From contig JAACZV010000003.1 in assembly GCA_009996515.1 (NCBI GenBank), positions 186,001 through 250,000 on the forward strand: DNA of 64,000 nt. Reading direction: 5' to 3'. The stretch's first letter is position 1. The number at the start of each line of letters is the position of its first letter. Of this stretch, positions 39,459-48,708 are shown piece by piece. The notes below the pieces were generated by a model that did no database searches, had not been told where the DNA came from, and saw only the letters and a program-made list of their open reading frames with translations. Source of the stretch: Comamonadaceae bacterium (GTDB taxonomy: Bacteria > Pseudomonadota > Gammaproteobacteria > Burkholderiales > Burkholderiaceae_C). The translations under genes and the position numbers were made by a program.

Positions 39459-39953
39459 GTGACCGAGTCCCGACCCGAAGGCTTCCAGCGCGTCAGCGCC
39501 GCGCTGGCGGCGCTGGCCCATCCGCACGCGCCGCTGTGGCTGGACGCCTCGGCCCGCACGGCCCAGGAGGCGGCCGATGCGCTGGGCGTGACGCTGGGCC
39601 AGATCGCCAAGTCCGTCGTCTTCCGCCGCAAGGCCGATGACGCCGCCGTCCTCGTCATCACCTCCGGCGACAAGCGCGTGGACGAAGCCAAGCTCAAGCC
39701 CCACACCGGCGCGCTGGGCCGCGCCGACGCCGACTTCGTCAAGGCCCGTACGGGCTTCTCCATCGGCGGCGTGTCGCCGACCGGCTTTGCGCCGGCCGAC
39801 GGTGGTGCGCCGCAGCTCTTCATCGACCGCGAGCTGTTCCGCTTCGACATCATCTGGGCCGCGGCCGGCCATCCCAACGGCGTGTTCAAGCTGACGCCGG
39901 GCGAGCTGGAAAAGCTGACGGGCGCGCCGGTCATCGACGTCGTCCAGTCATGA
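39459..39953 (+). CDS. YbaK/ProX-type aminoacyl-tRNA deacylase
   Basis: A 164-residue editing-domain protein of the YbaK/EbsC family that clears mischarged tRNA (Cys- or Ala-tRNA-Pro type). The invariant Lys is in LGQIAKSVVFR, and GFSIGGVSPTGF and AAGHPNGVFKLTPGEL are characteristic. The start is a GTG at 39459, six bp after the previous stop. The stop overlaps the next start as ATGA. Confidence 0.92.
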   Translation: MTESRPEGFQRVSAALAALAHPHAPLWLDASARTAQEAADALGVTLGQIAKSVVFRRKADDAAVLVITSGDKRVDEAKLKPHTGALGRADADFVKARTGFSIGGVSPTGFAPADGGAPQLFIDRELFRFDIIWAAAGHPNGVFKLTPGELEKLTGAPVIDVVQS

Positions 39954-40177
39954 AAACCGCCGTCGTCTCGCCCTGCGTGAACGTCTGCCAGATGGACGCG
40001 GCCAGCGGCTGGTGCCGCGGCTGCGCGCGCAGCCTCAACGAGATCGCCGGCTGGGGCGGGGCGCCCGAGGCGGTGCAGCGCCACATCCTGGACCAGCTGC
40101 CCGAGCGCCGCGTCCAGATGCACCGCCATGGCCTGTGGCTGGGGCCCTGGCCGCATTCGGAGGAACAGGATCGATGA
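39950..40177 (+). CDS. DUF1289 small Cys-rich protein
   Basis: A 75-residue protein with the DUF1289 signature SPCVNVCQMDAASGWCRGCARSLNEIAGW: four Cys in CxxxC and CxxC pairs, likely binding a metal or iron-sulfur centre. Function unknown. Both ends overlap neighbours by ATGA, so it is translated with the YbaK and isomerase genes. Confidence 0.9.
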   Translation: MKTAVVSPCVNVCQMDAASGWCRGCARSLNEIAGWGGAPEAVQRHILDQLPERRVQMHRHGLWLGPWPHSEEQDR

Positions 40178-40833
40178 AGCGGCTGACCTTCTACTTCGAC
40201 CCCATCTCGCCCTATGCGGCGCTGGGCTTCGAGGCCTTGCCCGAGGCCCTGGCCGGGCACAGCGTGGAGGTGGTCTACCGGCCCATCCTGTTCGCGGCCC
40301 TGCTGCAGGCGCTGGGGCAGAAGGGGCCGGCGGAGATCGAGGCCAAGCGGCGCTGGACCTTCCGCCAGGTGGCCTGGCTGGCGCACCGTCAAGGCGTGGT
40401 GCTGGACCCGCCGGCCCAGCATCCCTTCAACCCGCTGCCGCTGCTGCGGCTGGCCTGGGCCTGCGCGGCGCCGCCGGGGCAGCCGGGCGACACGCCCGGG
40501 CGCTGGGTGGTGGAGCAGCTCTTCCACCATGTCTGGCGCGGCGCCGGCGCCGATGCCAACGATGCGGCCCGCCTGGCTGCGCTGACCGAGCGTCTCGCGC
40601 CCGCTCAGAACCCGGCCGGCGAGGCCGTCAAGCAGCGGCTGCGCAGCGAGACCGAGAGCGCGCTGGCGCTGGGCGTGTTCGGCGTGCCCACCGTCGAGTT
40701 CGAGGGCCGGCTGTTCTGGGGCCAGGATGCGCTGCCCATGCTGCGCGCCGCCCTGGACGACGCCCCCTGGTTCCGCAGCGGCCTCTGGGAGCAGGCCGGC
40801 CAGCCCCGCCCCGGCATCTCGAGAAAGCACTGA
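40174..40833 (+). CDS. 2-hydroxychromene-2-carboxylate isomerase family (DsbA-like fold)
   Basis: A 219-residue protein of the kappa-GST/HCCA isomerase group. The N-terminus FYFDPISPYAALGFEAL has the Ser (in SPY) that replaces the redox Cys and binds glutathione; GVFGVPTVEFEGRLFWGQD is the conserved C-terminal segment. HCCA isomerase proper works in naphthalene degradation, but most family members lie outside such pathways, as here. ATG at 40174 with GGAGGAAC upstream. Confidence 0.88.
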   Translation: MKRLTFYFDPISPYAALGFEALPEALAGHSVEVVYRPILFAALLQALGQKGPAEIEAKRRWTFRQVAWLAHRQGVVLDPPAQHPFNPLPLLRLAWACAAPPGQPGDTPGRWVVEQLFHHVWRGAGADANDAARLAALTERLAPAQNPAGEAVKQRLRSETESALALGVFGVPTVEFEGRLFWGQDALPMLRAALDDAPWFRSGLWEQAGQPRPGISRKH

Positions 40834-40869
40834 GAGGCCCTGTCCCACGGCGTCGGCCGCGTTCCAGGC

Positions 40870-41064
40870 CGACACAAACTGCCTCGGGATTTACCCGTGA
40901 GCCCCGCGAGTTCCCGCATTGAGAAATTAGGTCTGCGGGTTCCTGCGGAGTTTGTCAGCCTCGATTCAGACTCGCGTCAGAACGGGGTCAGAGGGGCTGT
41001 GAATAGTCCGGCCGCAAGGGCCGCTCCGCCGTGGAGCAGCCCGACTACAGACGGAGACTATTCA
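40870..41064 (+). promoter_or_regulatory. Highly structured leader of the MHS transporter gene
   Basis: Within the 230-bp gap upstream of the transporter two nested structures can be drawn. The first: ACAAACT (40874-40880) with AGTTTGT (40949-40955), enclosing CGGG-ATTTA-CCCG (40885-40897) and CCCGC / GCGGG (40913-40917 / 40935-40939). The second: TGAATAGTC (41000-41008) with GACTATTCA (41056-41064), closing a three-way junction with CGGCC-GCAAG-GGCCG (41009-41023) and CTCC / GGAG (41024-41027 / 41033-41036). The closing helix takes in part of the ACGGAGA ribosome site and the A of the start codon, as expected for a translation-controlling element. It matches no riboswitch class known to me. 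Confidence 0.45.
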
Positions 41065-42752
41065 TGGCAACTGCGACTGCAACAGCAGGTTCCGCGTCGA
41101 CGCCGATGACCAAAGAGGAGAAGAAGGTCATCTTCGCCTCCTCGCTGGGCACGGTGTTCGAGTGGTACGACTTCTACCTCTACGGCTCCCTGGCGGCCAT
41201 CATCGCCAAGCAGTTCTTTGCGGGCCTGGAGCCCGGTGCGGCCTTCATCGCCTCGCTGATGGCCTTCGCCGCCGGCTTCATCGTGCGCCCCTTCGGCGCG
41301 CTGGTGTTCGGCCGCCTGGGCGACATGATCGGCCGCAAGTACACCTTCCTGGTGACCATCCTGATCATGGGCCTGTCGACCTTCATCGTCGGCGTGCTGC
41401 CCACCTACGCGACCATCGGCGCCGCGGCCCCGGTCATCCTGATCGGCCTGCGCCTGCTGCAGGGCCTGGCCCTGGGCGGTGAGTACGGCGGTGCGGCCAC
41501 CTACGTGGCCGAGCATGCGCCGCATGGCAAGCGCGGCGCCTACACCTCGTGGATCCAGACCACCGCGACGCTGGGCCTGTTCCTGTCGCTGATGGTCATC
41601 CTGGGCGTGCGCACCTCGCTGGGCGAGAAGGACTTCGCCGAATGGGGCTGGCGCATTCCCTTCATCGTCTCCATCCTGCTGCTGGGCATCTCGGTGTGGA
41701 TTCGTCTGTCCATGAACGAGTCGCCCGCCTTCCAGAAGATGAAGGCCGAGGGCAAGACCTCCAAGGCACCGCTGTCCGAGTCCTTCGGCCAGTGGAAGAA
41801 CCTGAAGATCGTGCTGCTGGCCCTGTTCGGCCTGGTGGCTGGCCAGGGCGTGGTCTGGTATTCGGGCCAGTTCTACGCGCTGTTCTTCCTGACCTCGGTG
41901 CTCAAGGTCGATGCGGCCAGCGCCAACATCTGGATCGCGATCGCGCTGCTGCTGGGCACGCCGTTCTTCGTCATCTTCGGCACGCTGTCCGACAAGATCG
42001 GCCGCAAGCCCATCATCATGGCCGGCCTGCTGCTGGCCGCGGTGACCTACTTCCCGCTGTTCAAGGCGCTGACCGAGGCGGCCAACCCCGACCTGGCCCA
42101 TGCGCAGCAGAACGCCAAGGTCACGCTGAGCACCAGCCTGCCCAGCTGCTCCTTCCAGGGCAGCCCCACGGCGCGTGAGGTGGACTTCACCAGCGCCTGC
42201 GACATCGCCAAGCGTGCACTGGCCCAGTCGTCGGCCAGCTCCGAGACCATCGAAGCCCCGGCCGGTGCGCCCACCGTCGTGCGCATCGGCGACAAGGAGA
42301 TCGCCGTGCCCACGGCGACCAAGCTGACCGAGCACAAGTTCGACGAAGCCAGCACCAAGGCCATCGCCGCCTTCAAGAAGGACCTGGCCGACGCGATGAA
42401 GGCCGCCGGCTACCCGGCCAAGGCCGACCTGTCCAAGGCCAACGTGCCCATGGTCATCGGCATCCTGTTCGTGCTGGTGCTGTACGTGACCATGGTCTAC
42501 GGTCCCATCGCCGCGATGCTGGTGGAGCTGTTCCCGACCCGCATCCGCTACACCTCGATGAGCCTGCCGTACCACATCGGCAACGGCTGGTTCGGCGGCA
42601 TGCTGCCCTCCATCACGTTCGCGATGGTGGCCCAGAACGGCAACATCTACCACGGCCTCTGGTACCCCATCGTCATCGCCGCGATGAGCTTCGTCATCGG
42701 CCTGCTGTTCGTGCGCGAAACCAAGGACGTGGACATCTACGCCAAGGACTAA
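41064..42752 (+). CDS. MFS transporter, metabolite:H+ symporter (MHS) family
   Basis: A 562-residue inner-membrane carrier with about 12 helices. MHS hallmarks are GTVFEWYDFYLYG in helix 1, the loop GRLGDMIGRKYTF, and LALGGEYGGAATYVAEHAP. A hydrophilic insert of about 110 residues (about 345-455), with two Cys, sits between two C-terminal-half helices, then LVLYVTMVYGPIAAMLVELFPTRIRYTS resumes the fold. The insert is typical of one MHS subgroup; the substrate is not evident (organic acid or osmolyte are usual). ATG at 41064. It has its own structured leader and terminator. Confidence 0.92.
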   Translation: MATATATAGSASTPMTKEEKKVIFASSLGTVFEWYDFYLYGSLAAIIAKQFFAGLEPGAAFIASLMAFAAGFIVRPFGALVFGRLGDMIGRKYTFLVTILIMGLSTFIVGVLPTYATIGAAAPVILIGLRLLQGLALGGEYGGAATYVAEHAPHGKRGAYTSWIQTTATLGLFLSLMVILGVRTSLGEKDFAEWGWRIPFIVSILLLGISVWIRLSMNESPAFQKMKAEGKTSKAPLSESFGQWKNLKIVLLALFGLVAGQGVVWYSGQFYALFFLTSVLKVDAASANIWIAIALLLGTPFFVIFGTLSDKIGRKPIIMAGLLLAAVTYFPLFKALTEAANPDLAHAQQNAKVTLSTSLPSCSFQGSPTAREVDFTSACDIAKRALAQSSASSETIEAPAGAPTVVRIGDKEIAVPTATKLTEHKFDEASTKAIAAFKKDLADAMKAAGYPAKADLSKANVPMVIGILFVLVLYVTMVYGPIAAMLVELFPTRIRYTSMSLPYHIGNGWFGGMLPSITFAMVAQNGNIYHGLWYPIVIAAMSFVIGLLFVRETKDVDIYAKD

Positions 42753-42838
42753 GGCGGAGCGTCGGACAGGGCTTGCAGGCTGTCCGACCTCTGCCGCATG
42801 CCGCGGGGCACGCAGTGCCCGCGGCGTGAATGAGACCC

Positions 42839-42862
42839 AGGCCGGCTCCCGCCGGCCTTTTT
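42839..42862 (+). terminator. Rho-independent terminator after the MHS transporter
   Basis: AGGCCGGC-TCCC-GCCGGCCT is a perfect 8-bp stem followed by TTTTT. Another hairpin, CCGCGGGGCAC / GTGCCCGCGG (42801-42824), precedes it. Confidence 0.88.
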
Positions 42863-42917
42863 CGTTGCTGGGAAGTCCTGCTTGTCGATGCCGGTTCGGC
42901 CTGCGAGGATGCCCGCG

Positions 42918-43973
42918 ATGCCCAAATCCAATGCCTCTCCCGACAGCGCCAGCGAACAGCGGCGGCTGCAGATGGCCGACATCGCCCGCCTGGCCGGGGT
43001 GTCGGTGTCCACCGTCTCGCGGGCCCTCAACGGCAGCGAACTCGTCAATGCCGAGACCCGCCAGCGCGTGGCCGAACTGGCGCGCTCGCTGAACTACTCG
43101 ATCAACCTCGGCGCCCGCAACCTGCGCCGCCAGGAGAACAAGACCGTCGCGGTCGTGGTGCCCTACGACGCCAAGTCGCGCCAGCACATCTCCGACCCCT
43201 TCTTCCTGTCCATCGTCGGCTCCATTGCCGACGCGCTGACCGACCGCGGCTACGACATGCTGTTGTCGCGTGTGGATGCCGAGCGACTGGACCTGGCTTC
43301 GCAATGGTTTGACTCGGGCAAGGCCCTGGGCGTCATCCTGATCGGCCAATGGCGCCACCACGACCAGCTCAACGAGATGACCCTGCGCAAGCTGCCGCTG
43401 GTCGTCTGGGGCGGCGAGATGCCGCAGCAGCTCTATTGCAGCGTCGGCGGCGACAACGTGCTGGGCGGTGCCCTGGCCACGCGGCATCTGCTGGCGCTGG
43501 GGCGGCGGCGCATTGCCTTCGTCGGCGATGCCCAGCTTCCCGAGGTCTGGCTGCGCCGCCAGGGCTATGCGCAGGCGCTGGCCGAGGCGGGGCTGGCGCC
43601 GGACCCGGCACTGGAGCTGGCGGCGCCGTTCGAACCCGGCGTGGCCACGGCCATCGTGCAGGATTTCTGTGCCACCCGGCGCGACTTCGACGCCGTGGTC
43701 TGCTGCAGCGACGTGCTGGCCCTGCTGACCATCCAGGCCCTGCGCGCGTCCGGCCGCAGCGTGCCGCATGACGTGGCGATCGTGGGCTACGACGACATGC
43801 CGCTGGCGGCCTATTGCGACCCCCCGCTCAGCACGGTGCACCAGCCCGTGGCCGAGGCGGGGGCCGAGCTGGTCGAGGCGCTGCTGGGCCAGTTGCGGGG
43901 TGAGCGGGTGGGTTCGCGCACCATGCCGGTCTACCTGAAACTGCGCCAGAGCGCGCCCGCCCCGGCGTCCTGA
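42918..43973 (+). CDS. LacI-family regulator of the sucrose genes
   Basis: A 351-residue repressor. The N-terminal helix-turn-helix is MADIARLAGVSVSTVSRALNG, with hinge region NYSINLGARNLRRQENKTVAV, then a periplasmic-binding-protein-like sugar domain with VAIVGYDDMPLAAYCDPPLSTV. ATG at 42918 is preceded by GAGG at 9-nt spacing; an ATG at 42909 is an alternative. It lies directly upstream of a receptor, fructokinase, symporter and sucrose phosphorylase, and a LacI-type palindrome precedes the receptor, so it probably represses these genes until sucrose or a product binds. Confidence 0.9.
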   Translation: MPKSNASPDSASEQRRLQMADIARLAGVSVSTVSRALNGSELVNAETRQRVAELARSLNYSINLGARNLRRQENKTVAVVVPYDAKSRQHISDPFFLSIVGSIADALTDRGYDMLLSRVDAERLDLASQWFDSGKALGVILIGQWRHHDQLNEMTLRKLPLVVWGGEMPQQLYCSVGGDNVLGGALATRHLLALGRRRIAFVGDAQLPEVWLRRQGYAQALAEAGLAPDPALELAAPFEPGVATAIVQDFCATRRDFDAVVCCSDVLALLTIQALRASGRSVPHDVAIVGYDDMPLAAYCDPPLSTVHQPVAEAGAELVEALLGQLRGERVGSRTMPVYLKLRQSAPAPAS

Positions 43974-44080
43974 ACCTGGAGCGGTGCCGGCTTTGCGGCT
44001 CGACTAGCACGTCTCCCATCGTTTTCAAATCACGTCGATAAGTGGTTTGTGTCTTCAATGTCTAATGGCTTCTACTGAAA

Positions 44081-44118
44081 TGCAATCGATTGCAATTTGA
44101 TGCGGCCTTGCACAAAAT
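44081..44118 (+). promoter_or_regulatory. LacI-type operator with overlapping promoter
   Basis: TGCAATCGATTGCA (44081-44094) is a perfect 14-bp palindrome with the central CG typical of LacI/GalR operators. TTGCAA (44090-44095) and CAAAAT (44113-44118) sit 17 bp apart and each match the sigma-70 hexamers at 4 of 6 positions, so the -35 would lie inside the operator and repressor binding would block RNA polymerase. Confidence 0.75.
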
Positions 44119-44204
44119 GGCGGCACGGAAATGGGCTGCCTCGGCGGCTCGCCGCGACGCCGCCTCGCAGAAGGTCCCGAACACGGGCAACCAGGAGACA
44201 AGAC

Positions 44205-46505
44205 ATGCCCCGCATCCATTCGTTCGCCATTCGCCATCACGCCCTTGCCGCCGCAGCCCTTGCGCTGCTGGGCGCCGGCGCCCAGGCCCAGGAGGCCGCC
44301 GCTCCCGCCGACAAGGCCGATGGCCTCAAGCTCGACGCGGTCGTCGTCACCGGCACCTCCACCGCCAAGTCCAAGATGCGCAGCAGCGTCGCCATCTCGA
44401 CCATCGAGAGTGAAGGCGTCACCGTCGTCACGGCGGCCAGCGCGACCGACGTGCTGCGCGCGGTGCCGGGTATCCGCGCCGAGGCCAGCGGCGGCGAGTC
44501 CAACGCCAACGTCGCGGTGCGGGGCATCCCGGTCTCAGCCGGTGGCGCGCGCTACATCCAGTTCCAGGAGGACGGCCTGCCCGTGCTGCAGTTCGGCGAC
44601 ATCGCCTTCGCGACGCCCGACACCTGGATGCGTGCCGACGCCGCGTTCGAGCGGCTGGAGGTGGTGCGCGGCGGTTCGGCCTCCACGCTGGCCACCGGCG
44701 CGCCGGGCGGCATCATCAACTTCATCAGCAAGACCGGCCTGGAAGAGGGCGGCAGCATCCAGCTGACCAAGGGCGTCGACTTCGACCAGACCCGCGTGGA
44801 CTTCGGTTACGGTGGCCGCCTGGCGCCTAAGACGCGCTTCTTCATCGGCGGCTTCTACCGCGTGGGCGATGGTGGCCGCAAAGGCGCCGACGGCACCGAG
44901 AACGGTGGCCAGGTCCGTGGCAACGTCACGTTCGAACTTTCGGGCAAGGACTATGTCCGCTTCAGCTTCAAGCACCTGGACGACCACACGCCCACCTTCA
45001 TGCCCACGCCGGTGCGCTACGTCAACGGCAGCATCCAGGAGATCCCCGGCCTCGACCCGCGCCGCACGGCCTTCTACAACGCCGGCTGGCCGCTGGACAG
45101 CACGCTGACCAACACCAATGGCCGTGCGCTCAGCAACATCCGCGACGGCCTGTCCGCGAAGAGCGATGCCTTCGGCGCCGATGTGAGCCTGGACGCCGGC
45201 GGTGGCTTCCGCCTGCAGAACAGGTTCAGCTGGAGCAAGAACAGCGGCCGCTTCATCGGCATCTTCCCCGGTGACGACGTGGCCGCTGCGCCGGCCGGCA
45301 CCACCATCGCCACCGGGCCCGATGCCGGCAAGGCCTACACCGGCAACAAGTTCACCGCCGTCGTCTTCAACACCAAGGTCGACGACGCCGGGCTGCTGGC
45401 CAACGACCTGAAGTTCTCGCGCGATTTCGAGCTCGGTGCCGGCACCCGCGTCAGCGCCGTCGCCGGCCTCTATACCTCGGTGCAGAAGCTTGACCTGACG
45501 TGGAACTTCAACCAGTACTCGCTGTCGGCCGACGCAAGCGGCGCCCGCGTGCTGAACGTGCCGGGCGTGACCAACGGCGCGCCCGGCTTCGGCGGCTGCT
45601 GCAGCAACTTCCAGGACAGCAAGTACACGACCAACGCGCCCTACCTGGTGCTGAACCTGGACGCGGGCCCCTTCTCGGGCGACCTCAGCCTGCGCCGCGA
45701 CAACAACAAGGCCAGCGGCAACTACTACCAGTCCAACGCCGGCGTCGCCTACGACCTGACCAAGCCCAACCTCATCGACTACGACTTCGGCCGCACCGCC
45801 TACTCGCTGGGCGGCAACTACGAGCTGAACAAGGACTTGTCGGTCTTCGCCCGCTACTCCGATGGCGCGGCCTACAACGCCGACCGCATCACCTTCTTCA
45901 ACAACCCCAACCTCGTCAACGGCAAGAGCTCGACCATCCCCGTCAACAAGGTCAGGCAGGCCGAGGTGGGCGTGAAGCTGCGCGGCAACGGCTACAGCCT
46001 GTTCGCCACGCTGTTCGACGCCAAGACCGACGAGGTCAACGTCGATGTGACGACGACGCCCATCGTCGCCAAGGCCAACAGCTACCGCAGCAAGGGCCTG
46101 GAGCTCGAAGGCTCGGCCCGCTTCGGCCTGGTCAGCCTGCTGGGCGGCCTGACCTACACCGACGCCAAGCAGGCCGATGGCCGCGCCCCGAAGCGCCAGG
46201 CCAAGTTCGTCTACCAGCTCACCCCGACGCTGAACTTCAGCGACGAGCTGACCGCCGGCGTCGGCATCGTCGGCACCAGCAAGAGCCAGGACGACGGCCC
46301 GGCCGGGCCGCTGACCATCACGCTGCCGGCCTACACGGTGGTGAACGCCTTCGTCAGCTACAGCCTCACGCCCAAGGCCACGCTCACGCTGGCGGCGAAC
46401 AACCTCTTCAACGAGATCGCCTACACCGAGAGCAATGACGGTCGGGGCGCGGCGCGCGCCTACACGGGCCGCACCGTCAAGGCCAGCCTGCGCTACAACT
46501 TCTGA
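44205..46505 (+). CDS. TonB-dependent receptor of the sucrose island
   Basis: A 766-residue outer membrane receptor. Signal peptide ends ALALLGAGAQAQ; then LDAVVVTGTSTAKSK as TonB-box region, a plug domain (about 55-170) with VLRAVPGIRAEASGG and FERLEVVRGGSASTLATGAPGGIINFISK, and a barrel ending KASLRYNF, with the C-terminal Phe expected for barrel assembly. ATG at 44205 has AGGAG 7 nt upstream. By position downstream of the operator and upstream of sucrose catabolic genes, it is likely an analogue of SuxA of Xanthomonas, carrying sucrose across the outer membrane. Confidence 0.9.
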   Translation: MPRIHSFAIRHHALAAAALALLGAGAQAQEAAAPADKADGLKLDAVVVTGTSTAKSKMRSSVAISTIESEGVTVVTAASATDVLRAVPGIRAEASGGESNANVAVRGIPVSAGGARYIQFQEDGLPVLQFGDIAFATPDTWMRADAAFERLEVVRGGSASTLATGAPGGIINFISKTGLEEGGSIQLTKGVDFDQTRVDFGYGGRLAPKTRFFIGGFYRVGDGGRKGADGTENGGQVRGNVTFELSGKDYVRFSFKHLDDHTPTFMPTPVRYVNGSIQEIPGLDPRRTAFYNAGWPLDSTLTNTNGRALSNIRDGLSAKSDAFGADVSLDAGGGFRLQNRFSWSKNSGRFIGIFPGDDVAAAPAGTTIATGPDAGKAYTGNKFTAVVFNTKVDDAGLLANDLKFSRDFELGAGTRVSAVAGLYTSVQKLDLTWNFNQYSLSADASGARVLNVPGVTNGAPGFGGCCSNFQDSKYTTNAPYLVLNLDAGPFSGDLSLRRDNNKASGNYYQSNAGVAYDLTKPNLIDYDFGRTAYSLGGNYELNKDLSVFARYSDGAAYNADRITFFNNPNLVNGKSSTIPVNKVRQAEVGVKLRGNGYSLFATLFDAKTDEVNVDVTTTPIVAKANSYRSKGLELEGSARFGLVSLLGGLTYTDAKQADGRAPKRQAKFVYQLTPTLNFSDELTAGVGIVGTSKSQDDGPAGPLTITLPAYTVVNAFVSYSLTPKATLTLAANNLFNEIAYTESNDGRGAARAYTGRTVKASLRYNF

Positions 46506-46516
46506 GCCGCGCGGCC

Positions 46517-47407
46517 ATGCCCAGCCTCGTCCATGTGATCGGCGAGGCCCTTGTGGATGAGTTCCACGACGGGCCCGTGGCCGGCGGCGCGCCCTTCAAC
46601 GTGGCGCGGTCGCTGGCGGCGCTGCGTGTGCCGGTGCGCTTCAGCAGCCGCATCGGCGACGGCGATGCCGCGGGCCGTCTGGTCATCGACAGCGCCGTCC
46701 GTTTTGGCCTGGACGTCGGCGGCATCCAGCGCGATGCACGCCATGCCACCGGCCGCGTCAGCGTCCACGAGGAGGGCGGCGGCCACCGTTTCGAGATCCA
46801 TGCCGACGCCGCCTGGGACCACCTCGAAGCGCCCGCCGTCCGTGACGCCGGCATCGTCTACTTCGGCACGCTGGCACAGCGCCAGCCCGCGTCCCGTGCG
46901 GCGATCCGCGGCACCGTCAAGCGTGCCGCGGGCTTGCGCCTGCTGGACCTGAACCTCAGGCCCGGCACCGAGCGACCCGAACTCGCCGCCGAATCGCTGA
47001 TGCTGGCCGACTGGGTCAAGATCAACGAGGGCGAACTCGAGCGGCTGCTGGGCTGGTTCGAGCCCGAACTGCCGGCTCTGATGGCGCGCTTCGCCCTCCA
47101 GCGCCTGATCGTCACCCGGGGCGAGGCGGGCTACGCGCTGTACGGCGAGCACGGCCGCATGATCGCCAGCGGGGCGGGCGTGGCGCAGCCCGCGCTGGTT
47201 GACAGCGTCGGCGCGGGCGATGCCTTCACGGCCATGCTGCTGGCCGGCCTGGCTCAGCGTCGCGACGTGGCCGCCACGCTGCAGCTGGCCAACCGCTATG
47301 CCGCGATGATCTGCGGCGTGCGAGGCCCGCTGCCCGCAGACCCGTCGGCGCTCGCGCCCTGGCGCGAGGCCCTGCGCACCCTGACCCCGGAAGAAGCCCG
47401 CGCATGA
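46517..47407 (+). CDS. Fructokinase (PfkB family)
   Basis: A 296-residue carbohydrate kinase, predicted to phosphorylate the fructose released from sucrose. PfkB signatures: GGAPFNVARSLAAL near the N-terminus and DSVGAGDAFTAMLLAG with the catalytic Asp near the C-terminus; KINEGELERLLG and LIVTRGEAGYALY are the intermediate blocks. ATG at 46517 lies 11 bp after the receptor stop; the stop overlaps the symporter start as ATGA. Specificity for fructose is inferred from context. Confidence 0.9.
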   Translation: MPSLVHVIGEALVDEFHDGPVAGGAPFNVARSLAALRVPVRFSSRIGDGDAAGRLVIDSAVRFGLDVGGIQRDARHATGRVSVHEEGGGHRFEIHADAAWDHLEAPAVRDAGIVYFGTLAQRQPASRAAIRGTVKRAAGLRLLDLNLRPGTERPELAAESLMLADWVKINEGELERLLGWFEPELPALMARFALQRLIVTRGEAGYALYGEHGRMIASGAGVAQPALVDSVGAGDAFTAMLLAGLAQRRDVAATLQLANRYAAMICGVRGPLPADPSALAPWREALRTLTPEEARA

Positions 47408-48708
47408 ACAAGCCTCGCCTGTCGTTCACGCAGATCGTGAACATGAACGTCGGTTTCCTGGGCATCCAGTTCAGCTTCGGCCTGCAGCAGGCCAACATGA
47501 GCCCGATCTACCAGATGCTGGGCGCCGAGGGCAAGGATCTGCCCTACCTCTGGCTCGCCGGCCCGATCACCGGCTTGCTGGTGCAGCCCATCGTCGGCGC
47601 GATGAGCGACCGCACCACCCACCGCCGGGGGCGGCGCACGCCGTACTTCCTGATCGGTGCGCTGATCTGTTCGCTCGGCCTGCTGGCCATGCCGTTCAGC
47701 CCGGCGCTGTGGTTCGCCGCGGGCCTGCTGTGGATTCTGGACGCCGCCAACAACGTGACGATGGAGCCGTACCGCGCCTACGTCAGCGACCGGCTGCGCG
47801 ACGAACAGCATGCGGCCGGCTTCCTGACGCAGGCGTCGTTCACCGGCCTGGCGCAGACGCTGGCCTACCTCACGCCCAGCCTGCTGGTGTTCTTCGGCAT
47901 GAACAAGGACGCGCTCGGGGGCAACGGCATCCCGGTCGTCACGACGCTGGCCTTCGTCGTCGGCGCGCTGCTGTCGTTCACGACGGTGTGGTGGTCGGTG
48001 CGCCAGGTGCCCGAGCTGCCGCTGCCGCCCGAGGAGCTCGCACGGCTGCGCGCGCTGCCGCGCGGCTTCGGCCCGGCGCTGGCCGAGATCTGGGCCGCGG
48101 TGCGCGAGATGCCGCCCACGATGCGCAGGCTGTGGTGGATGGCGCTGTTCCAGTGGTACGGGATGATGTGCTACTGGATCTACGTCGTGCCCATGCTGGC
48201 GGCGACCGTGTTCGGCACCGACGACCCGCACAGCGCCGGCTTTCGCGATGCCGCGCTGCTCAACGGCCAGGTTGGCGGCTTCTACAACGCCGTGGCCTTC
48301 GTCGCGGCCTTCGCGATGGTGCCGTTCACCCAGCGCCTCGGCGCGAAATGGGTACACGCCTTCGCGCTGCTGGCCGCCGCCGCCGGCATGTGGGTGCTGC
48401 CAGGCATTCACAGCCAGGGCTGGCTGCTGTTCCTGCCCATGGTGGGCATAGGCCTGGCCTGGGGCTCCATCATGGGCAACCCCTATGTGCTGCTGGCGGG
48501 CAGCATCCCGCCCGCGCGGGCCGGGGTCTACATGGGCATCTTCAACATGTTCATCGTCATCCCGATGCTGATCCAGGCGGTGACGCTGCCGCTGATCTAC
48601 GACGGCCTGCTGGGCGGCCGCCCCGAGAACGTCATCCGCCTGGCCGGCGTGCTGCTGGCCCTGGCTGCACTCTGCGTGCTGCGCGTGCGCTCCGAAACCT
48701 CATCATGA
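47404..48708 (+). CDS. Sugar/H+ symporter (SuxC/SLC45-like MFS)
   Basis: A 434-residue inner-membrane transporter with about 12 helices. The opening [27 protein letters not shown] and [19 protein letters not shown] are typical of the proton-sucrose symporter group that includes plant SUTs, SLC45 and bacterial SuxC. It should import sucrose from the periplasm. Both ends overlap neighbouring genes by 4 bp (ATGA), so fructokinase, symporter and sucrose phosphorylase are translated as a block. Confidence 0.9.
   Translation: MNKPRLSFTQIVNMNVGFLGIQFSFGLQQANMSPIYQMLGAEGKDLPYLWLAGPITGLLVQPIVGAMSDRTTHRRGRRTPYFLIGALICSLGLLAMPFSPALWFAAGLLWILDAANNVTMEPYRAYVSDRLRDEQHAAGFLTQASFTGLAQTLAYLTPSLLVFFGMNKDALGGNGIPVVTTLAFVVGALLSFTTVWWSVRQVPELPLPPEELARLRALPRGFGPALAEIWAAVREMPPTMRRLWWMALFQWYGMMCYWIYVVPMLAATVFGTDDPHSAGFRDAALLNGQVGGFYNAVAFVAAFAMVPFTQRLGAKWVHAFALLAAAAGMWVLPGIHSQGWLLFLPMVGIGLAWGSIMGNPYVLLAGSIPPARAGVYMGIFNMFIVIPMLIQAVTLPLIYDGLLGGRPENVIRLAGVLLALAALCVLRVRSETSS

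Noticed and set aside
40897-41109. A 70-codon frame starting GTG in the transporter leader
   Set aside because: No ribosome site, overlaps the transporter start out of frame, and the region is better explained by RNA structure.
41058-43841. A 927-codon minus-strand open frame across the MHS transporter and LacI genes
   Set aside because: It spans two well-supported plus-strand genes and the terminator between them; composition is that of an antisense shadow (His, Gln, Gly, Arg rich).
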